Program-made: the position numbers and the translations under genes
The notes under the pieces: generated by a model
What the model saw: the letters and a program-made list of their open reading frames with translations, nothing else
What the model was told of the DNA's origin: nothing
The model's database searches: none
NCBI GenBank assembly: GCA_965216035.1
Contig: CBDCFM010000016.1
Span: 186,001-250,000 of the forward strand
Direction of reading: 5' to 3'
Source of the DNA: G963664115 sp965216035
GTDB lineage: Bacteria > Acidobacteriota > Terriglobia > 20CM-2-55-15
DNA: 64,000 nt
In this document: positions 17,051 through 27,412 of the stretch, piece by piece
How positions within the stretch are numbered: the stretch's first letter is position 1
How the letters are laid out: the number at the start of each line of letters is the position of its first letter

Positions 17051-17056
17051 TACTAT
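17051..17056 (+). promoter_or_regulatory. possible -10 box of the ABC exporter gene
   Basis: TACTAT, preceded by GTG, ends 10 bases before the ATG. No Shine-Dalgarno is seen, so the transcript may have a very short leader. No good -35 hexamer was found at the expected spacing. The 370 bases between 16682 and this box hold no recognisable gene. Confidence 0.3.
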
Positions 17057-17066
17057 AGGGCAGCGC

Positions 17067-18902
17067 ATGAACGAAAAGAAGCCGAAAAAGAAGGTTAATT
17101 ATTCCCACGCGATGATCGAAGCCAAGGCGCTCGTGCACCGTCATCGGCGCCGCCTGATGCTCGGCTTGGGCTTGATGCTGATCAATAGAATGCTGGGGCT
17201 GGTGATGCCGGCATCGACGAAGTACGTCATCGACGAGGTGATCGGAAACGGACGGACCGAATTGTTGATGACGCTGGCCTTGGTCATCGCTGGCGCCACC
17301 TTGTTTCAAGCGATTACCACGTTTGCGTTGTCGCAAATCATGGGTGTGGCCGCACAGCGGGCGATCACCGAGATGCGCAAACGCGTGTACGAACATGTCA
17401 GCCGCTTGCCTGTGAGTTACTTCGATTCCATGAAGACGGGCGAGCTGATTTCAAGAATCATGACTGACGCCGAAGGCATCCGCAATCTGGTCGGTACGGG
17501 GATAGTGCAACTGACGGGTGGTGTTCTGACAGCTGTGCTGGCCCTGGGTGTGTTGTTCTACCTGAACTGGCACCTGACACTGATTACGATGGGGGTTCTG
17601 GGGCTGTTCGGCGCGGTGTTGACAGTCACGTTCAAGCGCTTGCGTCCCCTGTTTCGGATGCGAGGCCAGTTGACGGCGGATGTCACGGGGCGCTTGTCGG
17701 AATCGCTGGCAGGCGTCCGTGTAATCAAAACCTATACTGCGGAACGGCGCGAGGATCTGGTGTTTGCACGGCACGTTCACAGGCTGTTCCGGAACATTGC
17801 CAGGTCTCTGACCGGTTCGTCTTTCGTGATGGCGTTTTCCTCCGCTGTTATCGGTACGATCGGCCTGGTGATCTTTCTGGTGGGTGGACAGGCCGTGTTG
17901 CGCGGCGACATGACGTTGGGCGACCTGATCATGTACGTTGCCTTCACGGGAACCATGGCGCTCCCTGTGGTGTCGTTGGCCAACATTGGGACGCAGATCA
18001 CTGAAGCCTTTGCCGGGCTGGACCGCATCCGGGAAATCATGGAGATGCGGACCGAGGACGATGAAGACGCCGAGCGGTCTCCAGTCGGCGAGCTGAATGG
18101 CGACATCGAGTTCCAGGGTGTCTGGTTTGAGTATGAAGAAGGCGTACCCGTTCTCAAGGATGTGTCCTTTCGAGCTCCAGCCGGATCGACGACCGCCCTG
18201 GTGGGTTCGAGCGGCTCCGGTAAGAGCACGCTGATCAGCCTCGTTCTGAACTTCAATCAGCCACAGGAAGGCCTCGTCTTGATCGACGGTAAAGACCTGT
18301 CGGACCTTAAGTTGCGAGAGTACCGCAAGCTCCTTGGTGCTGTTTTTCAGGATAACTTCCTCTTCGATGGAACGATCGGCGAGAACGTTGCCTTCGCTAA
18401 TCCGTCGGTGAACAAAGAAGAAGTCGCCAGGGCTTGCCGCATCGCCCATTGTGCGGAATTCATCGACCGGTTTGAGAACGGTTACGATACGATCGTCGGC
18501 GAACGGGGGGTCAAGCTCTCCGGTGGCCAGCGGCAGCGAGTGGCCATCGCCCGGGCAGTTTTAGCCGATCCCCGAATTCTCATTCTCGACGAAGCCACAT
18601 CCAGCCTTGATTCAGAGAGCGAAGCGATGATCCAGGACGGGCTGCGGGCGCTGCGACGGGGCCGCACGAGCTTCGTCATTGCTCACCGTCTATCGACGAT
18701 TCGCAGCGCGGATCAGATTCTGGTGCTCGAGGGCGGGGAAATCGTCGAGCGCGGCAGTCATGACATGCTCATGGCGCTCAACGGACGCTACAAAGAACTG
18801 CACGACCGGCAGTATCAGTTCGAAACGAATCAGTTCATCAATCCAGGCGAGGACTTCACGCCCGAGCAGGAGGAAGGGATGCCGGCCAGTCCGCGGGGAT
18901 AG
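17067..18902 (+). CDS. ABC exporter, fused membrane and ATPase domains (MsbA/multidrug type)
   Basis: A 611-residue half-transporter. Residues about 25-320 hold six membrane helices of the type I exporter fold. The ATPase part follows with Walker A GSSGSGKST, signature LSGGQRQR, Walker B ILILDEATSSLDSESE and the H-loop IAHRLST. Homodimers of this type export lipids or drugs using ATP. The order TMD-NBD and length match MsbA-like proteins. Substrate cannot be told. No partner gene is adjacent, so it probably works as a homodimer. Confidence 0.93.
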   Translation: MNEKKPKKKVNYSHAMIEAKALVHRHRRRLMLGLGLMLINRMLGLVMPASTKYVIDEVIGNGRTELLMTLALVIAGATLFQAITTFALSQIMGVAAQRAITEMRKRVYEHVSRLPVSYFDSMKTGELISRIMTDAEGIRNLVGTGIVQLTGGVLTAVLALGVLFYLNWHLTLITMGVLGLFGAVLTVTFKRLRPLFRMRGQLTADVTGRLSESLAGVRVIKTYTAERREDLVFARHVHRLFRNIARSLTGSSFVMAFSSAVIGTIGLVIFLVGGQAVLRGDMTLGDLIMYVAFTGTMALPVVSLANIGTQITEAFAGLDRIREIMEMRTEDDEDAERSPVGELNGDIEFQGVWFEYEEGVPVLKDVSFRAPAGSTTALVGSSGSGKSTLISLVLNFNQPQEGLVLIDGKDLSDLKLREYRKLLGAVFQDNFLFDGTIGENVAFANPSVNKEEVARACRIAHCAEFIDRFENGYDTIVGERGVKLSGGQRQRVAIARAVLADPRILILDEATSSLDSESEAMIQDGLRALRRGRTSFVIAHRLSTIRSADQILVLEGGEIVERGSHDMLMALNGRYKELHDRQYQFETNQFINPGEDFTPEQEEGMPASPRG

Positions 18903-19005
18903 GCGGATGCCCGGGCATGACGCATCCTCTTGAGGACACCGGCAACCGTTCCTTCAGCGCATCAAATTCCGTGCTTGAATCGAAGAACCCCCTGCAAAAC
19001 CCACC

Positions 19006-20411
19006 TCACTGCTGAGCGGTCAGCCGGAGGGACAGTGCCATTCCAAGTTCACGCTTCCGCTCAACGTTCGACGCTGCCCCGAAGAACGCCACATCCACTC
19101 CGAATCCATCCGTGATGTTGAACCCGGCACCCCAGGCGGGATGCAAGAGCTCATTGGAATAGCGTGTCCCTCCCCGAACGTCGATTGGGCCGAGCCGATA
19201 TTCGACACCCCCGCGAAACTCAATGTCCTGAAAGCCGTGAGCCACCTCCGTAGTCACGGACCAGGCATCCGCGTGGTAGGCCGCGCCGCCTGAATAGCGG
19301 ACGGGCAGCTCGACACGCAGGGATTCCGACGGCGAGGGAAGGACCGTTTCTTCGAAATCCGAACCGTCTATGACACTGCGGATCGAATATCGCTGTGCCG
19401 TCAAATCTTCCCAGTCCATGCGATTCCCCACGCCATCAGCCGCCACCGTAAATTCCCATCCGTTTCGGACTACTGCTCCGGCAAAGTCGAGTGCGAACCC
19501 GGCACCGCTGTTTGAAGCGAGCACGTCGATACCGACAGGCTCGGTGGTGGGAAACAGTGTCAGCAAACCCATGTCGTCGGTGTCGAATCGAACGTCGATG
19601 TCAACATCGGTATAGTAGATGCCGTAAAGGTACTTATAGTTCACTGCGATATAGACGCCGTCTCGATCACTGACCGCATCAGGAAGGAAGAATCGCCCCG
19701 ATAGCCCAAAGTCAGCGCGGCGGCCCCCTGAGCAGCGGTCTGGCTGTCAATCGCATAACTTGCATCTGGGTCAGGACCGTTGAACGCTGCCACGAGGTCG
19801 GGATCAAGACTCAAGCCGGCATCCATTGAAATGTAGGGCCCTGCCGCAACGCGAAAACCATGGTCGGAACCTACACCGTCGCCAGAGATCCAGAATGTCT
19901 TTCCCCAGTCCGGGGACGCGACACCTCCCCCGGTAAGGCTGCTCCGGGGCACAAACCCGCTGTATGTGCTCAGATCCCGGCTGATCTCAGCGTTGACGAT
20001 ATCGAGCAGGAATTGCCGACCCACATCCGAACCACCCCGGTTGAACGAATAGTGCATCGGGCTTGAAGCGTAACTCATGATCAACGCAGGATTGAATTCT
20101 TCGGAATCCGGGTCGAAAACGTCAAAGTCGCTCAATACTTGAAACAAGCCGATAGGAATGGGTATCGAGCGATATCCGGATTCCTCCCCCACCAAGTCCC
20201 ATGCCGTGTTACCCCAGTCTCCGGCCCCTCCCATGCCCACGCGACGTGCGTCGCCGATGTAACCCTGGGCCATTGCCGGATCTGCGCCTGCTGCGAACAC
20301 GAGCGCAATCAGACCGCCCAACAGTATGTGAAGCAAAGTTAACGGGGTCGCAATCTTTGGCAACAACACCTTCCTGACAAGATCAAGCGGCACGGCGGCG
20401 AATTTTGACAT
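19006..20411 (-). pseudogene. outer-membrane beta-barrel protein, frameshifted
   Basis: The gene starts at 20411 (MSKFAAVPL) with ATGGAGG upstream. A signal peptide ends around DPAMAQG, and the mature start GYIGDARRVGMGGAG is typical of OmpP1/TraF-like outer-membrane proteins. Near 19671-19680 the frame breaks: the first frame ends MRSVIETASISQ, whereas the correct continuation VSDRDGVYIAVNYKYLYGIY is in another frame and runs to 19006, ending in a strand-rich barrel with MALSLRLTAQQ. One lost base explains it. If the base were present, the protein would be about 468 residues with an alternating-residue barrel. It could be a real mutation or a sequence error. Confidence 0.75.
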
Positions 20412-20834
20412 GGGGTTTATTGCCTCCATCATTCATCTTGATTTTCTTTAATCGAGCAACTGCCGATCGTGGATCAACCTGTATTGGGGTCGTCTGGGTA
20501 AAGGGCAACCTCTGTTCGACTCCAGCCGGAGAAAGTTCTCACGCACTTCGGAACAAGTTTGGAAAACCTGGAAGAAGTTCAGGGAGAGCGTTGATCCACA
20601 GGCGCATGCCCGAATTTCGTATCACCCGCGCTCCAGAAGGACATCAATTCGCATGGCTGTACGTATATCATGCGCTCGGGACACACAGGTTTGAAACCCG
20701 GTTAATATTGGCTCCGGACGCACGCAGCCTGAGCCTGCCAGGTCAAGACACGGAAACTGAACAGGAGATGAGAATTGCTTGCTGAGGCCCTGCGCCACGC
20801 TTACGCAGCGTGAACCGGCCCCACACGGGACGGA

Positions 20835-21830
20835 TCAATCGGGTTCGGAGCCTCCGTAGTACTCCCCGCGATGCCGGACACTGTAGGCTGGATTTGTTGT
20901 GATGACCTCGATCCTGTGCAGCCTGCCGTCGTCCAGGGGGTGGGGCGGATAGTATCCGATGCTGTACTGATTCCTCAGTTCGTCCGCAACATCTTCCAGG
21001 GCTTCCGCTATCTGGTTTTGCCGGTTGTTATCCGAGAGTCCTGAAACCAGTCGGGCCCAACCGCCGCTGATGGCGCCGAACACTTCCAAAACATCCATCC
21101 TCAGGAGGTCCCGGGGTCGAGGAGGGGAGGGGCGTCCGGAGATCCTGCCTGGACTATACTCTCCGCTAGGCGATGTGGGTGGTGTAGCCCTGTCTCGCTC
21201 GGTCTCAGCCTCCTCCCCCTCGGGCGCTATTCCCAAGGCGTAGACGAGCGTTTCTGACTCGCGAACATAACGCTGTGCACGCTCCAGCGACGTGGTGCTC
21301 ATGGTGTTTTGACCGTCGCTGATCAGGAGGATAGCCTTATTGTCATGTCTTCCGTTCCGGATATGGTCGACACCCAGAGCCACAGCGTCGTAGAGTGCGG
21401 TGCCGCCTCTTACCCGCGTACTGCGAAGCGCCCTCGCCAGGCGGTCGCGGTCATCGGTGAAATCCTGGAGCAGCCGGGGTCTGTCGTCAAATGCGACAAG
21501 AAAGACGTCGTCGTCCGGGTGAATCTGACGCAGAAACCGCTCGACGGCTTCGATGGCCGTGTAGATCTTGAGTTCCATGCTGGCGCTGGTGTCGAGAAGG
21601 ACGCCGACGCTCACCGGAAGATCCCGCGACTGTGCGAAATGATTGATCGCCTGAACCTCGCCATCCTCGAAGACGATGAAGTCCTCGGGGGCGAGATCGG
21701 CAACATAGCGGCCTTGATCGTCTAGAACCGTCGCCACAACGTTGACCAGCCCGACATCGACACGGATCTGTGCTACAGATGAAACTGCTGCAGTCGCCAC
21801 TAAGAGCACGATTGACAGCATCCGGCTCAT
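20835..21830 (-). CDS. secreted vWFA protein of the acidobacterial type
   Basis: A 331-residue secreted protein. A signal peptide (about residues 1-20) is followed by the TIGR03436-like front VDVGLVNVVATVLDDQGRYVADLAPEDFIVFEDGEVQAINHFAQ, then a von Willebrand A domain with a complete MIDAS start DTSAS. Further domain parts are GGTALYDAVALG and ILLISDGQN. The end, NQYSIGYYPP, is also typical. This architecture is characteristic of Acidobacteriota, where its function is unknown, with metal-dependent binding assumed. A proline-rich insert lies near residues 213-240. A GGAGG site precedes the ATG. Confidence 0.88.
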   Translation of the reverse strand: MSRMLSIVLLVATAAVSSVAQIRVDVGLVNVVATVLDDQGRYVADLAPEDFIVFEDGEVQAINHFAQSRDLPVSVGVLLDTSASMELKIYTAIEAVERFLRQIHPDDDVFLVAFDDRPRLLQDFTDDRDRLARALRSTRVRGGTALYDAVALGVDHIRNGRHDNKAILLISDGQNTMSTTSLERAQRYVRESETLVYALGIAPEGEEAETERDRATPPTSPSGEYSPGRISGRPSPPRPRDLLRMDVLEVFGAISGGWARLVSGLSDNNRQNQIAEALEDVADELRNQYSIGYYPPHPLDDGRLHRIEVITTNPAYSVRHRGEYYGGSEPD

Positions 21831-22389
21831 GAGCGCCTCCTGGGATGTCCGTTGGGCCTTCAGGCCTCGAAAGCGGCTATGGGTCTAGCTATGTTGCATG
21901 TACACCCGATCTCCGGGTGGATCCAGCGGGCATTGGAACCAACTGTGTCCTACAGTTCTGGTATGGACCGGATGGAGGACATCTCTGAAGCACTCGGCAA
22001 CGACATTCCTCGACGGCGAGTACTTCTATCATTATCCCATGGAGTCATCGTTGGGGGTCTTCAGTTGTGCAGCTCGTGAGGAACAATGCTTGCCGACACC
22101 TTATGGTCAAGGACCCGGGACAACGCTGATTTTAGCCCAATTCACCTGGGTGCCACAACCGCGCCCACCCCCCACGACCATCCTCTCCCGAATGGATGTT
22201 CCAGCGGCATGTCTGTGGGAACGCGTGAGATTCCGGTAAGAGTATCGCCCGTCAGGAGTTCCAGGCAGGCCGCCAGCGCCCGTGATACGCGATAAGGAAG
22301 GCCCTCCCTCTGTGGGGACTCCTGAACATCGTGGCCGGTTCGGGAACCTGGACCTCCTGAGACCGGTTGCGACGGAGCCTCGCAAGCAC
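21831..22389. other. intergenic stretch without a recognised gene
   Basis: About 560 bases between the vWFA gene and the TPR gene. Frames on both strands are short, lack ribosome-binding sites and look like noise. I see no terminator hairpin that I would defend. Confidence 0.45.
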
Positions 22390-23007
22390 TTATTCCCCGC
22401 CCCCGAGAAGGCCGAGGTGGTTCCGCGCGACGGCGTGCATGTAGCCGCCTCCCCTGAAGCGATCTTGGGCAGCGATCCGAATGTGCTCGAGCGCGCGTTG
22501 CTCGTCGCCAATTGCCTCGAAGTACAGGCCGGCATAGAGATGGGCATAGAACTGTGATTGGGCACCTTCACCGCCGGCCCGCAGGACGTCTGCCGGGCTG
22601 AGATCGCCGCGGAACATCTCATAGATCTCACGCATCGGAACCCGGCGATCGGGTCCCACAGGCAGCAGTGCGGACCGGGCCTCCTCGGGAGATTCCCCAC
22701 GCGCCACGCAGAGAAAATGCCAGGCGGCATTCTCGACATCATTCGGGTTCACCGTACGGTGCGATTCGAACTGGTCACGGCAGTCGTCATAGCGGCCGGT
22801 GTAGTAGAGCGCGATACCGCGTTGCCACAATTGCGGCGCGAAGGCGGGGACAGTTCTGGCCACTTCATCAAACCCTCGGACCGACTCGACTATCCGGCCA
22901 ACCTCAAAATCGCTGATGGCCCCCTCGAGGATCGCCTGTGGTTCAGCGGGTGACTGCGAAAACACAGGAAGAGCAAACATCAGTATCGTGAACAATGGCT
23001 GGAGCAT
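22390..23007 (-). CDS. secreted TPR-like protein
   Basis: A 205-residue protein. The ATG at 23007 (MLQPLFTILMFALPVFSQ) begins with a clear signal peptide and has GAGGAA upstream, so it is preferred over the longer frame from 23037. The rest is helical with TPR-like repeats: AISDFEVGRIVESVRGFDEVARTVPAF, QRGIALYYTGRYDDCRDQFESHRTVNPND and LYAGLYFEAIGDEQRALEHIRIAAQD. Such proteins serve as periplasmic scaffolds, and no specific partner is evident. The PQQ-propeller gene lies 65 bp upstream on the same strand. Confidence 0.78.
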   Translation of the reverse strand: MLQPLFTILMFALPVFSQSPAEPQAILEGAISDFEVGRIVESVRGFDEVARTVPAFAPQLWQRGIALYYTGRYDDCRDQFESHRTVNPNDVENAAWHFLCVARGESPEEARSALLPVGPDRRVPMREIYEMFRGDLSPADVLRAGGEGAQSQFYAHLYAGLYFEAIGDEQRALEHIRIAAQDRFRGGGYMHAVARNHLGLLGGGE

Positions 23008-23072
23008 TATCTGCGATTCCTCCCCGGTTTTCGGCACAATACTCCGATCCGACGAACGCGGGGCCCTGTTCG

Positions 23073-24350
23073 TCAGCGGCTCAGGTCGAAGGAAGCGAGG
23101 GTGTTCTGGTTCCGCACGTAGAGAAAGCCATCCGCCAACGCAGGATACGCACGCACGGTTCCCGGAAGCAGTTGCGCCCGTGCAATCGGCCGGAATGCGT
23201 CAGGGGATGCCTCGGCGAGGACAAGCTCGCCGCCCTCTCGGAGGATCAATACGCGATCGCCTGCAAGGACAATGCTTCCCGCCCGAAACTGCTCCTCGCT
23301 CCAGACCACCTTCCCCGTCGTAAACTCGACTGCACGTAGGCTTGGGCCAAATTCCTGGCGGCCATGGTATCCATACAAGTAACCGTCGTGAAACACGCTC
23401 GTCGCGTAATGGTTCGAGAGCACGTCGTTTGACGTCCACAGCGCGCTGAGTTGTTCCCCGTCCAAGCGCAGCACCGCGGCCCCGGGGCCATACTCAGCAG
23501 AAATAAAGATCAGGTCGTCAATGACGACCGGCGAGGCAGCGTTCACTGACGAGGCCGAACGCGACCGCCAGCGCTGGTTGAACCGCACATCTCCAGTTGC
23601 TGGATCCAATCCGACCAGACCATTGCGCGTCAAGAAAATCGCATAGCGGCGGCCTGCAATTGTGGCACCCACCGGTGATGAATAACTCGCCTCATCTTCA
23701 GTGGCGGTCCAGAGAACGTCTCCAGTTTCGGCATCGAACGCCACGATCCCCGCATCCTGACCGCCGACGTTCGCAATCACTCTGCCATCCTCGACCAACG
23801 GCGAACCACTGGCGCCGAAAAAACCTTTCGCCACGCTGAAGCGCCGCATCGTGTCTTCGCTCCAGATGCCACGTCCGGTCTCAAGCTCGACGGCGTGCAA
23901 CTGCCCCTGGGCACCGAAGGTGTACACCACGCCGTCGGCGATGACGGGAATGGCGCGCGGCCCCTCGTCGAAACCGAAATCGTCGCGGTAAGTTGTTGGA
24001 TAGGCGTATTGCCAGAGACTCGCCCCAGAACCCGCATCGAAGGCTTCGACCACCTCACGGTCCGAGAGACGATGGAACAGGATGACACGGCCACTTGCGA
24101 TCACAGGCCCACTGAAACCCTCACCGACTTCATGGCTCCAGACCCGCGGGGGACCATCCGGGCCCCATGTCTCGGCCAGTACCGGGCCGCTGTATACGCC
24201 ATTGCGTTCAGGACCGAAAAACTGCGGCCAGTCCTGAGCATGGGCAGCACCTTCGAGGCCGATCGCGACGACTGCAGGGATTACAACAGCCGCCGCCCAC
24301 GGCAGCTTCAATCGATCAGCGAGTTTGGTGCCCGACTCCATGGTTTTCAT
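23073..24350 (-). CDS. secreted PQQ-type beta-propeller protein
   Basis: A 425-residue propeller with a signal peptide (about residues 15-39, AVVAIGLEGAAHA). The mature part starts QDWPQFFGPERNGVYS, a hallmark of secreted PQQ-like repeat proteins. Blade motifs such as LYGYHGR, GIVAFDAETGDVLWTATEDEASYSSP and VVYTFGAQGQLHAVELETGRGIW recur. It has no obvious calcium or PQQ catalytic residues, so it may be a BamB-like scaffold and not an enzyme. It heads a possible pair with the TPR gene downstream. Confidence 0.82.
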   Translation of the reverse strand: MKTMESGTKLADRLKLPWAAAVVIPAVVAIGLEGAAHAQDWPQFFGPERNGVYSGPVLAETWGPDGPPRVWSHEVGEGFSGPVIASGRVILFHRLSDREVVEAFDAGSGASLWQYAYPTTYRDDFGFDEGPRAIPVIADGVVYTFGAQGQLHAVELETGRGIWSEDTMRRFSVAKGFFGASGSPLVEDGRVIANVGGQDAGIVAFDAETGDVLWTATEDEASYSSPVGATIAGRRYAIFLTRNGLVGLDPATGDVRFNQRWRSRSASSVNAASPVVIDDLIFISAEYGPGAAVLRLDGEQLSALWTSNDVLSNHYATSVFHDGYLYGYHGRQEFGPSLRAVEFTTGKVVWSEEQFRAGSIVLAGDRVLILREGGELVLAEASPDAFRPIARAQLLPGTVRAYPALADGFLYVRNQNTLASFDLSR

Positions 24351-24450
24351 GTGCTGCTTCGCACGCCACCGAAAACTCGCTAAACGATACTAGAGCTGGA
24401 GTTTGTTAGCAATCAGAAGGTCAAAGCCTGTCCGTGAATCATAGAAGGGA

Positions 24451-25881
24451 TCACGCGATTCCGAAGCCGGGCCAGTAGGTCGCGAGCAGGTAGCCCACAA
24501 CAACAATCGTCAAGACAACCCACGCTGTCAACCACAGGCCCCTGGAAAACATGCTTTTTAAATTCGCGCCGTAACCGGCAGCAATGGCGGGGCCGCCGGC
24601 GGATGAGGGGAGCATGAACCCGCAATTGCCCGCGGCAGCAACGATGTAGACGAAGGGAATCGGGTTTAATCCCAGACTCTGAAACGTACTTATCGTGATC
24701 GGTACGACGATGGCGACGGCTGCGGTATTGCTCGTAATCTGTGTGATCACTACGGTCATGAACGAAAAAACCAGGACGGCCAGAAAGGCTCCGCCGCCGG
24801 CCAGCGGAATCAACGCGTCGGCCATAATTTGTGCCGTGCCGGTCTCGGTGAGAACCTGACCCAGGGCCGAGCCGCCGGCAAACAAATAGATCAGACCCCA
24901 CACCATGTGACCCTGGGCATACTCCCATTTCAGAATCGGCTCGCCATCGTGGCGGATGACAAAGCACAGTACGGCGCAGACCAGAAACGCAAACGCTGGC
25001 GTCAGTCCAGGTAGAAGCGAGGCATAAAACTGGCGTGAAAACGCTAATAGTATCGCGGTAAGGAACAAGCCCAGGCCCCACTTCTCGGGCACCGTCAGGT
25101 TTCCGAGTGCGCCCAGCTCCCGAGAGAAGTATCCCCGAGTCCCTTCCACCTGATCCAGTTCGGGCTTGAAGGCGTATCTCATGAAGACGAATGAAACCGA
25201 AGCAATTAGGACGGTCAGTGGCAGCATCCGCGTCACCCACGTGGTGAACAGAAACTCGTGCGCGGTCACTCCCTGTTCTACGAACCGGACGGTGAGCAGA
25301 TTCGGCGCTCCCCCCAGCGGCGTCCCCAATCCGCCAACGCTGGTTCCCCAGGCGACCGCAATCAGCAGCGCTGACCCGAACGCGCTCTTTCCGACGTTTT
25401 CGATACCTATGAAACGCAGCATGGCCATCACAATCGGCATCATGGACGCCGCCACGACAGTGTTCGGCAGAAACGTGCTCAATACGGTCGCGACTCCAAA
25501 CCAGACGATGATCTGTTTTCGGGTGCTGACACCCACTCCGATCAGGGAGACCAATGCAATGCGGCGATCCAATCCCCAGCGGCTCCACAGGGTCGCCAGG
25601 ATGTTGGCCCCAAGCAACAGAATGACAAGCTCTTGCGCGTATGCAGGAAGGATGTTCCCGACAGGCAGAAAATTGAAGACGGCCAGCACGACGAGAGGTA
25701 GAAACCCGGTGACCGCGAGATGGACCGGCTGGAAGATCCACCACCAGGACATCCAGAGCAGCAGGCCAATACTGCCGCGCACCGGAATCGTCATCGAGGA
25801 AACGGGAGCCAGCAGCAACAACAGAAAGACTGCGGGTCCGCCCAGAACGAGGAACGCTTTCCGATATTGTGGCAACGTCAC
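24451..25881 (-). CDS. SLC13/DASS-family sodium:anion (dicarboxylate or sulfate) transporter
   Basis: A 476-residue membrane protein with about 11-12 hydrophobic segments. It carries the family's SNT-type sites: ATVLSTFLPNTVVAASMMPI in the first half and QITSNTAAVAIVVPI in the second, which in this family coordinate sodium and the anion. Length is typical. Substrate among succinate, malate, citrate or sulfate cannot be decided. Its ATG overlaps the threonine synthase stop by 4 bp, so the two genes are translationally coupled. Confidence 0.88.
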   Translation of the reverse strand: MTLPQYRKAFLVLGGPAVFLLLLLAPVSSMTIPVRGSIGLLLWMSWWWIFQPVHLAVTGFLPLVVLAVFNFLPVGNILPAYAQELVILLLGANILATLWSRWGLDRRIALVSLIGVGVSTRKQIIVWFGVATVLSTFLPNTVVAASMMPIVMAMLRFIGIENVGKSAFGSALLIAVAWGTSVGGLGTPLGGAPNLLTVRFVEQGVTAHEFLFTTWVTRMLPLTVLIASVSFVFMRYAFKPELDQVEGTRGYFSRELGALGNLTVPEKWGLGLFLTAILLAFSRQFYASLLPGLTPAFAFLVCAVLCFVIRHDGEPILKWEYAQGHMVWGLIYLFAGGSALGQVLTETGTAQIMADALIPLAGGGAFLAVLVFSFMTVVITQITSNTAAVAIVVPITISTFQSLGLNPIPFVYIVAAAGNCGFMLPSSAGGPAIAAGYGANLKSMFSRGLWLTAWVVLTIVVVGYLLATYWPGFGIA

Positions 25882-27059
25882 TTTCCAAGAGCAGCTTGCC
25901 AGGCCTCGGCGTACTTATATCCGCTCCCTGTGTTGAAAACCACAACCGTTTCGTTGGCTGTAATCTTTCCCGCCTCGACCAGCTTTTTCACGGCAACCAG
26001 CCCGGCCCCTCCTTCGGGCGCTGCGAAAATCCCTTCTAGTGCAGCCATCTCGCGGCACGCGGTCATCATTTCATCGTCGTTCCCTGCCACAGCCTCTCCG
26101 TGGCTGTCATAGACACCCTTGAGAATCAGAAAGTCTCCCAGGGGCTTCGGGACGCGCAGGCCCGAGGCAACAGTCTGGGCGTCTTTCCAAAACTCCGCGT
26201 TTTCACTGCGATCTTCGAAGGCTCTAACGATCGGTGCACAGCCTGCCGCCTGCGCAACCACCATGCGCGGGCGCTGGGCACCGATCCATCCCATGGTTTC
26301 CATTTCGGCAAAGGCCTTCCACATGCCGATCAGTCCGACGCCACCGCCCGTTGGATACACAATCACGTCGGGAAGCTTGCCGGCGAATCCCTCCCACAAT
26401 TCATAGCCCATCGTCTTTTTGCCTTCGATCCGGTACGGCTCCTTCAACGTGGACACTTCGAACCAACCTTGTTGGACCTTGTTATCCGCAATGAACTTTC
26501 CGCAATCTGAGATCAGGCCATCTATCAGGCGGACGTCCGCACCGAAGGCGCGAGACTCGATGATGTTAGCCGCCGGCGTATCGACCGGCATGGCGATCAC
26601 GCAAGGGAGATTGGCCTTTGCCGCATAGGCCGCTGCGGCTCCACCTGCGTTTCCAGCGGTCGGAAGGGCAACCTTCCTTGCGCCAAGAGCGTCAGCCATG
26701 GTGACAGCGGCCGAAAGCCCGCGGGCTTTAAACGAACCTGTCGGATTGAGTCCTTCATCCTTGATGTAAAGCCCGCTGAGTCCCAGACGCTGGCCCAGGC
26801 GGCGGGCGTGGATCAACGGCGTCATACCCTCTCCAAGTGAGACCGCGGACGCGGGCGGAAGAACCTCTTCATATCGCCACATGTTCTCCGTGCGCGAGCG
26901 CAGTGATTCGATCGAGAGCGTTCGTTTTGCAAGGGCAAGGTCGTACTGAGCGAGTAGGGGGGAATGACACACGGAACAAAGATTCTGCAGAGCAGAATAT
27001 GTCATCTTCTCCTTGCAGTCCGGACGGGAACACTCGAGGTGCGTGAGGGTTGAAGGCAT
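25878..27059 (-). CDS. thrC: threonine synthase
   Basis: A 393-residue PLP enzyme converting O-phosphohomoserine to threonine. The start MPSTLTHLECSRPDCKEK at 27059 was chosen because the preceding 58 residues of the open frame look non-coding and the family begins with this zinc ribbon (Cys pairs in CSRPDC and CSVC). The PLP lysine is in NPTGSFKARG and the glycine-rich phosphate loop in TAGNAGGAAAAYAA and YPTGGGVGLIGM. Its stop overlaps the SLC13 start. A threonine synthase coupled to a transporter is unusual, and the enzyme may use a related substrate. There is no other threonine gene nearby. Confidence 0.87.
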   Translation of the reverse strand: MPSTLTHLECSRPDCKEKMTYSALQNLCSVCHSPLLAQYDLALAKRTLSIESLRSRTENMWRYEEVLPPASAVSLGEGMTPLIHARRLGQRLGLSGLYIKDEGLNPTGSFKARGLSAAVTMADALGARKVALPTAGNAGGAAAAYAAKANLPCVIAMPVDTPAANIIESRAFGADVRLIDGLISDCGKFIADNKVQQGWFEVSTLKEPYRIEGKKTMGYELWEGFAGKLPDVIVYPTGGGVGLIGMWKAFAEMETMGWIGAQRPRMVVAQAAGCAPIVRAFEDRSENAEFWKDAQTVASGLRVPKPLGDFLILKGVYDSHGEAVAGNDDEMMTACREMAALEGIFAAPEGGAGLVAVKKLVEAGKITANETVVVFNTGSGYKYAEAWQAALGK

Positions 27060-27412
27060 CCCGACAGCGAGTCTAGCACGGGCTCCGGCCACGCCATTTT
27101 CCGCCTGGACCATGAAATGACATCGAGTGGACCTGAGGACAGCACATTGAGTTTCATGGAAGGCCTGAACGGGTTGGCACCTAAGGGATTGGAACACGGA
27201 CCTGGAGTTGGGCGTTGGCGGTGCGGGGGGCATCGCGATGCGGAAATTTGCGCGATGGCACGTGTAGCGTTGATTCCCGATCAGCTACAATAGCGCGGGG
27301 TGAGGTCGAGCGAGCCTATCTGAGGCTGGGGGCGCTGTGGCTCCAACCTGTTCGATCGACCTGAGAATTGTAATTAGCGCGTGAGATCACGTGAGACCAA
27401 TGGAGGGTTACT

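Noticed and set aside
20405..20785. A 126-codon plus-strand ORF upstream of the beta-barrel gene
   Set aside because: No motif, no good ribosome-binding site and a mixed composition. It overlaps the divergent start region.
24413..25945. A 510-codon minus-strand ORF over the SLC13 gene
   Set aside because: It is the +1 shadow of the transporter frame and is full of Arg, Ser and Gly without motifs.
27060..27233. N-terminal extension of threonine synthase to 27233
   Set aside because: The first 58 residues match nothing in the family, which starts with the zinc ribbon at 27059.
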